From Nemopilema nomurai (taxonomy: Eukaryota > Cnidaria > Scyphozoa > Rhizostomeae > Rhizostomatidae): a DNA stretch of 64,000 bases. Under the pieces are notes generated by a model, which was given only the letters and a program-made list of their open reading frames with translations, did no database searches and had not been told where the DNA came from. The stretch spans positions 1,792,420 to 1,856,419 of the forward strand of contig ML133422.1 of the NCBI GenBank assembly GCA_003864495.1, read 5' to 3'. Below, one piece after another: positions 53,301-64,000 of this stretch; positions within the stretch are counted from its first letter, which is position 1, and each line of letters starts with the position of its first letter. Made by a program: the position numbers and the translations under genes.

Positions 53301-56300
53301 CTTCCAAACATTCTTCAAAATTCTTCCAAACATTCCTTAAAAATTCTTCCAAACATTCTTCAAAATGTGCCAGTGTTATTCTAGTGTCAAAAAAGAGTTT
53401 CCTAGTTGTCTAAATAGAACAAAGCAATAAAGGACGAAAGATATAACAAACTATGTAAATTAAATGTCTCACTTCGTGATGGCATAAATTACCAGTGTAA
53501 CTATTTCACCAATCATGGAAAAAAAGCAACCCACAGATGACGTCACCGACAGAGCTAGATACTCCGATTTGGTCATTTCTTTTGTCTGCAAAAAATTTTT
53601 GGCAGCATTGGTGGATATTTTCGTTGCCACTGAAACGTTCACTGTGCTAAACGTTCTGTGAAGCACTGCCTACAGTAAAGCCTAAGACTAATTTTACAGT
53701 TCTTTTCATTTCTTTTAACATAAGGATTAAAAACGGTAGGGTGATTTACAGCAGTCTGAACTTGTGGTCTATGCTCATTTCACCCGTAACGTCATTGCAG
53801 ACTTGTCACGTGATATGTATGTTGTCGGTATTCTCCAACTTTCTCCAACTCCAGAGCTTTCGATCCGCAACTAGCTATTTATTTTGTCAGCTTTTGGTCA
53901 TTTGCCAATTTATGCACACTCTGAGGAGTATCGGAGGAACAAGCAATTTAATTATGCAAAAATTGGTTCCGCTATTTTTAGCTATTGTGGAATTCCGTCC
54001 CATAAGGCACTTGTTTAAAGATAAAAATGCCTTCTTTAGTTTATATAATGTATTAGCTTTGGGCCGGAGTTTTCTTTGTTCAGATCTACAATTCTTGTGC
54101 CTTTTGCGCATTTACCAAAGAAGAAGAGACAAAACCAGAAAAGAAGAAGATGTCGAGCTGACCTCGAGCCTTCCAGTCACAAGGATTGCAAAATTTGTGA
54201 GGTGCGTGCACTCGAATGTGGTCGTAGAATCATTCTGGTGAACCGTTTTGCATCCAGCATCCGACCAGTGACCACCGTAGCTTCTGTTTACAAAAATAAA
54301 ACTCTTCCTCTCTCTTCAGATCAACAAAAACAAACAATTAAGCACACATTAGAGTAATAATTAAGACTGCGATGACTTTGCTCTTAAAAGTGGTTGGACA
54401 ATCCGGAAAAAACATTCAATGCACGAATTTAAAATACATTAAGCATGAGACTTTAGAGTCATTATTATCTTTAGAGGCATCCTCATTAAGAAAAAAAGAT
54501 ACACTTTAGCATTGGTAGCCTATTGTAATAGCGAAAGAAACATGGACGCAACTAAAACCAACTGGATGTACTTTAAGTTTGATTAAAAGTCTACCTTTAG
54601 GCAACATAAATTTGCAACTTATGCCCATTAGTCATTTTGAGAAGAGTTTTATGAATGGACTATTAATATTGCTATTGATATTAATATGTTTGGACTATTA
54701 ATATATATTACTACGTAATACATTGTAACAACACTCGTCTTTATCAATATCAAACATTACAAATATCGAAATAATACCAGCATCAGAAATATCAATATCA
54801 AACTTTTGCAGTATCATTTAACATCGGTACCAAACGCTTACAACATCAATGGAACGATTTATCATTATTATTATGAATACAAATACATTATCAATATCAA
54901 ACATTTGAAATCTCGAGAATTATTGACAGCAAACGTTATATTCTCAGACGCTATTGATATCAGCAATTTCAAGGACATGCAAAAAAATGCTACTTACTCA
55001 TTTCGAGAAAAATTCCAGAATACTCCATTCATTTCAAGACTTCTTTGCTGTTAAAGAATCATAACAAAATATCAAGATATTATCATTAGGCTTATTTGTG
55101 TAATAGTAGAACTTAGTGTAAACACAAATAGTGAAATCGTGAATAGCTGAGTCCAGAAGTGAAGTAAATAAAATTGTTAACCGTTTGAAACTTCATTTTT
55201 CCTAGGTAGGAGTTTCATAATTAGATATTACTTGGTTACATTCTGCACCTACATGCCTAGCCAGACTGAAAGTATCTTCAAAATATTGTTAATGCAATTC
55301 ATTCTCTATATTGACAAATTATTGTGAAGAAAATTAATTAGAAAATAAGGAAATCTTATCAAATTGTCTTTGACAATGATGATAAAATCTTTGAAATGCA
55401 AAAAGCTTTTGTCGTCATTTTGAGTTACGAAAGAGTCAGTTTTAAATATAAAATAAAATACGCATTGATTAACCTGTAATAACTTAGGAAAGAATATTCA
55501 ATAAGACACATACCTTTTTTAGGTGTTCCAGGGTTACCTTGACCGGACTTTTAAGATGATCTCCTGAGGTCCCAAGAACCGAAAGAGAAATCACACGACT
55601 ATTGACAAATCTGCGACAAAAAATTTATGCTATAACCAAAATATAATCAAGGAATACATTCGTATTTTTTACGAATCCCTAATACTTAATGATAATGGAT
55701 TCTCACGAAGAAGGAGGAAAAGGCGCCTACTTTGGTAGAACGCTTTGAAACTGGGCGTAAACATACCACTAGTGAAATTTCAGACAAGGAAATGGGCGTG
55801 CTATTGCTTGCAAAATCAGCTGGCTTGTAAAAGGGCCTTCTAATGTATAGCTTCCAAAATGATGCTTTAAACAAGCCGCTGTTTGATTTCATCGTCTTGA
55901 TAACTAAAGTGCTCAGGCCATCAACCATCTTGATAACTAACTAAAGACATTAACCATCATGGTCAGGCTTCAGGTTTCGCTTTGATGATTCACAGCATAT
56001 ACAACTTGTTTTGGTATGTTTTGTCTAAATTTACTCGAGAAGTCGTTTCCAAAGACTGGCGACCATTCATTTTACCACACATTTAAGTTAAAAGACTTGA
56101 GAGATGTCTAATCAATTATTCAAACACATTGAGGAAATGCACGATCACTTAATCTACCATTGGCAGCCTTGTGACCCAGAAGGCAGATATTTGCGAGAAC
56201 TGCAAATTTTTGCATACAGAAGAAATACTATTGTCAGACTTGGTTGTATAACTTGAAAGCTGAGACATCGAGACAAATCACATGCTCAAAAAGAAACGTA

Positions 56301-59300
56301 ATTAAGCATGACTCTGAAAAGATCTAAGGCAAGGTAAAAAAAATTCCTGCTAGGTGACGGTTTTTTGGCTTAACAAACAAGAGAGCCGTACGTCATAGTC
56401 ATAATCAACGATTTAAATGGAAAAAGCAGACGATTCTGTAAAATATTTCCTATCTTCGCTAATGGGATTATAAGTTAATCATACCGTGTGGTGTTCGTTG
56501 TATTTGGTTGGGGAAACACAGAATCACTTGATGGAAGAAGTTTTTGCAAAGTCTTGAAGTACATAGCTGAAACTGCACACCTGGAGTCTGAAAATGGAGG
56601 ACAGAAATATGAAGCAAATTGTTCTTTCACTAGAAAACCATAATGATATACAGCATGTGGCCTTTCCTTAGTCAACGTATTGTAGGGCATTGGGCAATAG
56701 ACGGGTGTACAGTTGTTCTTATTGTGTGGCCTGTGATTTGATGACAGAGCAACCGGCTTGCAACCGAGAGATAAGTGGAAGACTAAAGGTATTTATGTTG
56801 CTCTTCAACTACTTCTTGGCTATAAGAACTCAAATTCACACTAAAAAACCCAAGTTTGAAGGAGTTCTGTGTAAAAATATTACTCAGTAAAATGGATTGT
56901 AATTCGATCATTGAAGGAAGCTATTTCCCAAAACGTTATTCAGCTTAGTGACTCGTAGGATTATGCTGTCAAATTGTGATGCGTCTGAGGCAGAGCCGTA
57001 CAAAAGACAACTACATCGCAACAATTGCTTAAGTTCAGCCTCAGAGACAAGGGCAGGAATTATCAGTGGTTCTTTCACCAAGATATGGTGTTACCAATTC
57101 TACCTTGCATGTCATGAATAGCATCTATCTTGCACCTCTTCACGCGCTATGTGCGTCTTCCAACAGGAATTCAAGTTGTTGTATATACACCGTTGCTATC
57201 CAAGATAATCTTACTATTGACATATCTTTATGCTAAATGTCTAGTCTAGTATGTTTAGCTAGAATAGTAACACGACTGTCGTCTTATGAGATAATCTTGC
57301 TTTCACCAAAATGGGAAAATATCATACCATTACTCGGTAGATTTCTGTTTGGAAACACTATTACGTCCTTTATCTGGCTCCCAGCTGCACTGTCTCCATA
57401 AAAAACATAACCCCCAGCTGCACTTTCTTCGGGTACTCCATTGCATGGTGTTGCTTGAAAAGCTGTTACAGGAGAAGGGGGTTACTGTAATTGGGAGAAT
57501 TAAATCAAAAAGCATAATAATTTATTTATGAATGTTCAAGAAAAACCTACGTAAGCAAACTATTTGATTCAAATTCTTTTTATGAACGATAGAAACATTT
57601 TAACACAATAAAGCCGTTTAAAACCTTTTTGGAGATTGAAAATTTGAAATTTTGAAAATTATTAACAATGAGCGGTTGCAAGACCCGTTAGCAAGGGTCA
57701 GTGCAACTTTGTAAAAAACTTTTAAGTATATATTGCGAGTTCAAGTAAGGATTACAGTGAATGTTGCTTCATTTGGTTTCAAAAACATACCAATATTTTC
57801 AGCATTAGATATGTAAGTGTTGTTGATTAATGATTCCATTGTTTGATGTGAGAAGGTTTCGAAATCACGTAAAAGTCTTTCTCCAATTGGATAAACCTGA
57901 AGAATGGATTGGAAAATTGCAAAGGTGAAGAAGTAGCTATAAACGTATAAGCTATAAAAAATGGAAACGCTTGTCCAATTGCTTTTCCTATGATCTATAC
58001 ACAGAGGGGTGTTCCTTTCTTGTAACCAGAAGTTGTTACCCAATAACTACTGAATTCCTTAATTTGGATTGAAGCAGGGCATAATAAGCTTAACAGTTTC
58101 CCGAAGCATTCTATAACATCAAAGGGTATTTGGGAAAGCATTTACAGCGCTATGTTTTTCTGAGTACCTATAGGTATACTAATATCTATCAACGAGGAAT
58201 GTGAATCTAGTAGAAAAATTGTTCGTGCATAGAACGATAAAATAGGTGAGACGTCACAATCTCTTGAAGTTCTCTTGACATCTCTTTTGTGCGAAAAGAA
58301 GTTTGTTAGCTCGTGTCAAGTTTGTTATAGAGAGATAACGATAGCAAAATACGCGAATTTCGATTTGAAAATGGCATTTATTATACTACCAGCAGGTCAA
58401 ACTGAACTTGAATTCTAGATTATCGTGTTCGATTTGGAAAATTCAAAGATATTAAGTTCGAAAACATTTCTCATGTTTGCAGGCTTTTGGTGGCTGTGAT
58501 AAGACCATATTGAAAGGGTTCTCAACAGAAAACAAAAATAAACTTGAATTTCCTTAAACGAGACCTCTAAACATACAAAAGCTTAACAAGGAAATACAGA
58601 TAAAAAGAGATAGTGAGTAAAAATTCATGAATCGATGAGAGACGGAGAACTATTTCGATCGGGACAAATGAAGTATGAATTCGGGGCCATGACGTGAATG
58701 AAACTGTTTTAGCAACAAATTTTGCAGCTTCGCTTTATCAGACACCTTGCGGTGCAAAAAATAAGAGATTTCAACTATTTTGATGCATTTTCACTGATGC
58801 AGGAATGACCACAAATTTTCAACCTGTTACTACAGTCAATAATCTCGCGTAGACTAATTATCTGGCGGAATAACTGCATTTGAATGACAGATTTCATTTG
58901 AAAAGCCCGACTGTATAGCGTCACTGAAAGAAAAGTCGTGTTTTATCGCAGATCCTGAAATAGTTTAGCTCGTGGAGACAAGTGTGGAATATTGAATAGA
59001 GGTGTCTGCTAGGATGCTGTGACGTTTACTACCAAAATAAACAAACAATTTATGAAGGGAGGTGGTCATTGCGGCAATCCGTGATGCGATTGCGTTTTAT
59101 GGCTATTCTGAAAATTCACAGAATAAGTAATTTGTGGGTAAAAACACATGAATAAGAAGCAGGGCTTGATATCTACGGTGAACATAAACAAACGGGATTC
59201 GGTTCAGACAAATCGAGAGAAACACAAGTGGATTGAGAAAAGAAAGGCGGACGAACATAGAAGGACGACGGACTGTCCATTAAACAAGGTAGGCAGCTTT

Positions 59301-61930
59301 TAACAATGATCACATGATGTATATATTCGTGTTGGGCATAAGATTGAAGGCGCATATTTCGAGCAATAAGGTATTATAGCTTGAACACTATTATAACAAG
59401 AAACATTGAACAACTAAAAACTCAACAACCTTGACAAAATTAAAATGACAATTTCATCGACAACAAGAGTATCGAGTTTTACCTATCTACTTTTATGCTG
59501 CTGATTTGGAATTCTTTCTTAGTCTTGTTATTTACGAATACTGTTCCAGTTTTGAATTGATTTAGATATATTACAAGTTATCTTTTATATTGCAAGTTTT
59601 ATATCTTTTATATTCATTCACTTTAACTCTCTTTGCATAGTCTCACAAGAAAAAATTATATTCGCCTAAAATGCCTTTCCATTAAAGGTTCAAATGTCCA
59701 TCAAGTTATGCTCACCAATCTATTGATCTATTCATTAATTTTGAAAATCCATTGCTGGTTTTTCAACTATCAATACCTCAATTAACTCTATTTACTTTTT
59801 TATAAATCCAATCCATCACTCTTGAAAATTCTGGATTACTTTTGTTTATCTATGAATACTTTGGTCACCTAGTTTGACAAATACTTTTATACTGATTATC
59901 TATGACAAATACTTTTTCATCTATGAATAATGCTTCCTTGTTTAAAACTACTTTGATTGAAGATCCAAAGCAATTTATGGTTCTAAAAGGCTACTATTTA
60001 AAATTCCTGGGTTACATTCACTTATCTATGATTTCTTCAAAAAACTTTTAATTTTTCAATTCAGCATTAAAACAAATGAAAGTGGCTGTGATCTAGTTTA
60101 GCACTAAATAGGCAAACGAAGAAACAATGTTCCTATTAAGAATGCCACTATTAGAGAATTGAGAGGTTAAGCTCTATAGACTACATATAAATACCTCACT
60201 CAGATCTTGTAGCGCAGGAATATTTTGTTCACGAAGTATATCGCTCCCAAGATGGACGACATCCTACGAGCAACAAATCTTTGATGCTAAAAGTGATTTG
60301 CAATAAAGTTATACCGAAATATACATTTAGAAAATAATTTTGCATAGTGCACATCTGTTTAATTGTCTAATTCTAGACTAAATGTACAACAAATACATTC
60401 AGCTTTAAAATAAGGATTGGATACAGATATTGAGGGAGGGTTTATTTGTTTAAAATGCCAAAGATCCCTATTTCATGTTTCTACTTTCTAGTTTCTACTT
60501 TATTGCTATATTTTGTCCTTGATGAAAGAGTGAGCCGCGCTGCATGGAACAATTTGAAAATTAAGCTGATCAACACTTTACAATAAAATAATTTTCCGCA
60601 TTAATTTTCGTCATAAAATGTCTGCCGAAACATTAGTGTATAAGTTGTTAAATCCTTGTTTACAATGAAAACAGCTTTACCTAAAGAAAACCCATTTTGA
60701 TACAAAAGTGTTTCATATTTCGAGCTTTTACGATTATCTAGTTGACAATAAAAAAGTCGTCAGTTTGCAGACGAAAATCATCTTTAATAAAAGTGTGCTT
60801 CAGAAGAGACTTGAAAATACAAACTGTGGGAATCAAATCAAAGTCGTTTCCACATTTTGTTGTGTATATAAACTTAGATATTGCTTTCGTTTGAAATTCT
60901 ATCTAATAAATATGTGCTTTAAAAGAAATTTGAAAACTCGAATTGCGAGAACCTAAATTTAGAGCAAAATCTACTCAAACAAAATTCCTTTACATATTGT
61001 CATCGTGCAAAGAAACTCGAATCTATCTATCGTTTTAAAATATAAAATTTCCACTAAAATAAATGTGGAATCCAGTAAACAGTAGAAAATAATGAATAGA
61101 AACAATAACAATAAAAATTGAAAACAATGCTGCTTCAAATATATCCTCTTTTACTTGATAGTTTCGCAAAGTCATACTTTAATACGTTGATAAACGTTAT
61201 AGCATGGTTTTGAAGGTACCGTTCGTACTAAAAGCGGTATTAGCATGATATTCTACTCTTTTCTCTACTGTTAGTAAGACTGATTTCCCTTCATAAGCCC
61301 AAAAATATGATATCATGACAAATATAATCGTACATTGTCCCAATACAATGTAGTTCTTTCAGTTTTTATTTGTTTCGTCTGTTAATCTATAAAACTCACA
61401 AAAGATAATTAAAGAAAATGTAAGCAAATAAACCAAAGCTTCCTCTCTCGAGAAAGCATGTGCATTATTTTTTCGAAATGTTGCGTTCAAGGTGACAATG
61501 AAGCGATCTTGTAAGGGCGTGAGCAAAATAAGATCCACAAAGCAAAAACTAATAACACAGATAATTAAAATGATAGCAAAAAAACTTCTTCCAACGCGTG
61601 CAAGTTTCTATCAGAATGAATACATAGCCCTTTTGACAACTAACTATACCTGCTTTGGCTAAACTAAGAACTCTACGAGACATAAAGTGATGGTTTCAAA
61701 AACATCCAGCGAGTTGTTTAAGAGAAACTCACATTTTCATTTGTGCTAGTGTTCACCCCTGCCATTGGTCTACTACTAGTGAGAAGGGGTCTTCTGGTGA
61801 TCTGGTAATGAATGACGTCAGTTAGTACTTTCAGCTGAATATCTGTTAGATTCTCCCGCTTGCTCAAGTTCAGCGCTCTCTCGACAATTCCAGCTTGCTT
61901 TGGGGTCGATTTAACAATCAAGAAATTGGT
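47398..61930 (-). CDS. Adhesion G-protein-coupled receptor (GAIN-GPS-7TM), 17 exons, N-terminus missing
   Basis: Exons in transcript order: 61930-61733, 60263-60195, 57896-57791, 56587-56485, 55610-55514, 55047-54998, 54283-54163, 53585-53473, 52846-52744, 52127-51977, 51359-51290, 50704-50638, 50154-50069, 49597-49483, 48763-48722, 48194-48140 and 47444-47398 (stop TGA at its end). All borders are GT-AG on the minus strand and every phase agrees, giving 530 residues. The first five exons form a GAIN-type fold (VSAMYFKTLQKLLPSS, VNSRVISLSVLG). Two exons form the GPS with the HLT cleavage site. Then come seven TM helices with the family signatures SYFFLASFCWMLNMAIHLYL, FCWFSYDSG and LGLTWIFSF, and a 30-40 residue tail. 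Family knowledge: such receptors self-cleave at HL/T and signal through a tethered agonist starting TNFAILV. The ligand-binding N-terminal domains and start codon were not found. The last two tail exons are small and a little less certain. Confidence 0.94.
48931..49290. repeat. Diverged tandem duplication of about 195 bp in GPCR intron
   Basis: Copies begin agttttatactgcct at 48931 and 49126 and share gatttcatc, ccagccttaa, cacttct and attgataagcaatt in order. Lies between the two exons that encode TM7. Confidence 0.85.
52279..52706. repeat. Polypurine (GAA/GGA-rich) tract of about 430 bp
   Basis: Almost pure A/G on the + strand, with aga agaaga and ggaggag words interrupted by single t. On the minus strand it gives a long Leu/Phe-rich open frame (52167-52766), which is a composition artefact. 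It lies in the GPCR intron between the TM2 and TM3 exons, so the pre-mRNA carries a 430-nt pyrimidine stretch. Confidence 0.97.
53222..53366. repeat. 22-bp minisatellite, about 6.5 copies
   Basis: The unit attcttcaaaattcttccaa plus ac repeats from 53222 to 53366 with one slightly altered copy near 53330. Lies in the GPCR intron between the TM1 and TM2 exons, about 105 bp downstream (in transcript sense) of the TM1 exon. The + strand ORF through it is spurious. Confidence 0.95.
54163..57896 (-). other. GAIN subdomain and GPS exons of the adhesion GPCR
   Basis: Exons 57896-57791, 56587-56485, 55610-55514, 55047-54998 and 54283-54163. The GPS reads NGVFWNFSRNE across one junction, then GGHWSDAGCK and ECTHLTNFAILV. 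The cleavage tripeptide H-L-T (54204-54196) and both GPS tryptophans are present. The first cysteine of the canonical four (normally CxFW) is Gly and the third (first of CxC) is Phe; the second and fourth remain. I placed the donor of the last exon at GAG/gtcagc; a weaker in-phase donor CTT/gtgact would shorten the linker to TM1 by six residues. Confidence 0.88.
60778..60955. repeat. Diverged tandem duplication, period about 118 bp
   Basis: Blocks atctttaataaaagtgtgct / tatctaataaatatgtgctt, then a[a/t]ttgaaaa and a gagaa/gggaa end, recur in order from about 60778 and 60896. In the intron between the first two GPCR exons found. Confidence 0.6.
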
Positions 61931-64000
61931 CTGCAAAAAATTTTTGTTGAATAATATCAGTAAGTCTGCAAGGCGCAAAGTGATAGTGCATCAAGATGCT
62001 AAGTCTTTTAAAACAACGCAAAAATTGATTGTTGATGATCTTCTTCAGAGTTATCGATTTCTGATAGCCCCTCGCTAAATTTTCCTCATCAGAAGCTTGA
62101 TCTGTTTTCACTGCTGCGGTTACATGTTCTATGCTCCAGGAAGTAAAAAAAACCCGCTAGCAACTGGAGAAAATGCAGATTTTGATTCGAAGAGCAGCTA
62201 AAGTGGTAAGGCTTAAGTTGTAGGTGGATTTCCTGTGCTCTAGAAACCATCAAATAACAATATCTTCATAGTTCATACATTCATCTTCATATATTTATCC
62301 GACAGTTAACATTTTAAGCAAGGAAACCTAATAGAAGACTTCCATAATAATGACTAAACATCTTTACCTAAAAATGAGTAGAGCAAAAAATGGCTGACCC
62401 TTATTGATCATAGATAAGAAGAAAGATTTTTGAATTGCTTAAACTAACAGCTTTGCATGACTAAACATAGAGCAGGTTTATGCGTCACCTAGTATCCCTT
62501 GTGTCCAGAACAAGCAAAATCTTAGTTGCTAAGACTAGATCAACAGAATAAGAATGATATCCGTGGAAATAGCGCCCATAAAATAACATGGTTGCAGCTT
62601 GAACAAATATTTTTACTTTATAGTCGGAAATACAATTAAGCAAGCGGTATAGTTGTCACAAACTGTGCATGATAGTTCCTGAACGTTTAGGCAGCAGTTA
62701 AATTGGATGGTTTGAGTGGACTTGAGCAAAAAGTGCGTTTAAAAAGGAACCAATCTATTCAATATAGCATTCTACTGACTTTTTAACAAGAAACTATTTA
62801 CTACTATTGATAAATTGAAACAGAAAAACCACTGGCCTTAGGAGCAATTTTGTTTTACAAAATAACATACCAACAATATCAACCAGTAGATAAAAACAGA
62901 ATTACCTCCAAGTATAGCAATTTGAATTTATCTTCAAAACACTCCACGTTTTCATACTTCCTTTCAAGTAGATTCTTAGGCTTGCACTTGGCTTCCATCC
63001 TTTATTTTCGTCTTAACTTTTTTCGTCTTTCCAAGCTTTATGCTGACCCCATAGCAGTAGAACAGTGAACACACGACGAGAGCTTTCCACATGTCGTTTC
63101 CCAAAACTGTGGTTCTGCGAGTGATACCTTCAAAATGACACTCTTCAAAGCAGGCGCAATATGCAGGTGTGAAATAAAAACAATGATACAGGTCAACAGA
63201 ATGAGACATGAAGAGCAAAATTCATTACAACGAACCTCGTCAACAAACTAAACGTGTAAATATCGATGATAAAAAACGTCTTTTCTGATCTTAGTGAGAA
63301 CCGTCTGACGATAATAAGATGGATGGATAATATCCTAGTTTCTGTTTTATATAGAATGTGCATATCACTGGTTTGTTCAGCTAAACGCGTGGATAGTTGT
63401 AAATATTGGACCAGGGCATGATACCATACGCGTGCATCATGAAAACACAAGGGAAAAATATACGGCATAGGGTGGTTGATATCAGGAGTAAATCAATCCT
63501 TACGGAAATTGAATTCCAACTGATATTGTAAAATAAGCCTTCCCGTTTCTAAGTAATCTCCACGTGGTGTTGAGCCACACATGTATTGGATATGGTCATT
63601 TTTGCCGTGTGATTATTGTCATCATTTTCAATGGATACATCTGGAAATAGATTTGCAACTAAGTTTGCAAGTGAATTTAAGGACCTAAGTTTGATAAAGA
63701 AACTTTCCTTGTGTTTTTAAAATGGCTGTAGGTTTGTGTGGGTGTCATAAATTGTTCGTTGCTGCAAAGGCAGAGCTGTAAACGCTTTCGATGAAAAAAA
63801 CAGAACAGGCCTAGGTAGAATGCCAAAATCACCAACCTAGACATCTGCCTTGAACTTTGAATCGTCCTATTTTATACATCAAATATATGACTATGATTTA
63901 ATGAAATATTAAACACATTTTTCATTTCTGAGGCCCCGGTTCTTCGAAGGTTTTTATTATTTGCGTGAGAAGATTTTGTTTAAATGACGTAAACAATTAA
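61931..64000. other. Upstream part of the adhesion GPCR gene, exons unresolved
   Basis: The first assembled exon (61930-61733) starts in phase 0 after a strong acceptor (ttttttgcag), so at least one exon lies to the right. A candidate on the minus strand, 62998-62906, has 31 open codons with Cys at two sites (KCKPKNLL, VECFEDKF), ends in GAG/gtaatt in phase 0, but lacks a pyrimidine-rich acceptor. A separate minus-strand ATG at about 63092 opens a hydrophobic, signal-peptide-like stretch (MWKALVVCSLFYCYG) that soon reaches a stop. Neither is secure. The rest is AT-rich and shows nothing else. Confidence 0.3.

Larger units (their letters stand above)
48722..53585 (-). other. Seven-transmembrane exons of the adhesion GPCR
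   Basis: TM1: exon 53585-53473 (YLALSVTSSVGCFFSMIGEI). TM2: 52846-52744 (RRFILMNIVLCLVLAQAIFL). TM3: 52127-51977 (CAFIAASISYFFLASFCWML). TM4: 51359-51290 (VFPLIEILLAAAISQGNGFG). Extracellular loop 2 and TM5 start: 50704-50638 (CWFSYDSGAVWIFLTPVSF), TM5 end: 50154-50069. TM6 and TM7 start: 49597-49483. TM7 end: 48763-48722 (GILIFISCCVLDKK). The TM3 and loop-2 cysteines expected to pair are both present. The exons are tiny (42-151 bp) and the introns long. Confidence 0.92.

Noticed and set aside
53741..54241. 166-codon + strand ORF
   Set aside because: It overlaps the GPS exon of the adhesion GPCR in antisense, and the minus-strand exon has clear family motifs and phase support.
1..64000. CRISPR arrays, operons or prokaryotic mobile elements
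   Set aside because: All genes are spliced metazoan genes. The only long array has about 176-bp units without spacers of unique sequence.

Overview
This window is invertebrate animal nuclear DNA. It is AT-rich and intron-rich, with GT-AG introns whose reading phases agree across every junction I could assemble. There are no operons, ribosome binding sites or prokaryotic features. The gene content (a nicotinic-type receptor alpha subunit, a PH-PTB docking adaptor, an adhesion GPCR and a SAM-domain protein) indicates a metazoan with synaptic-type and receptor-kinase signalling parts. A cnidarian or other early-branching invertebrate fits, but the sequence alone does not fix the phylum. Most single-frame ORFs are chance ORFs in introns or spacers. 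The real genes had to be assembled exon by exon from splice sites and phase.

Layout. (1) 1-1304, + strand: the 3' end of a gene whose last three coding exons carry a PPPY motif and a C-terminal SAM domain. (2) 8192-13662, + strand: a complete six-exon nicotinic acetylcholine receptor alpha-like subunit of 537 residues. It has a signal peptide, a Cys-loop, vicinal loop-C cysteines and four TM helices. Its pore helix carries an unusual Asp at position 6'. (3) 13663-24971: a long spacer of unique sequence, microsatellites and dispersed repeats, with no gene I can support. (4) 24972-36517, + strand: a six-exon adaptor of 908 predicted residues with a PH domain, an IRS-type PTB domain and a long Ser/Pro-rich tail. 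It carries YVDM, YVNT, PxxPxR and RPPKP docking motifs. (5) 39236-46494: a head-to-tail satellite of about 42 copies of a unit of about 176 bp. Each unit contains two short dyad symmetries. (6) 47398-61930 and beyond, - strand: 17 exons of an adhesion GPCR covering most of the GAIN domain, the GPS, all seven TM helices and a short tail. The 5' (N-terminal) end was not resolved and may lie at or beyond the right edge.

The adaptor and the adhesion GPCR are convergent, and the satellite lies between their 3' ends. The first three genes share the + strand. Nothing suggests a functional cluster: all three of the recognisable full or near-full genes concern membrane signalling, but as independent units. 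The points most worth a second look are the satellite with its paired palindromes, the coordinated loss of two GPS cysteines in the GPCR, the Asp in the receptor pore, and the mix of DOK/IRS-like and Gab-like motifs in the adaptor.
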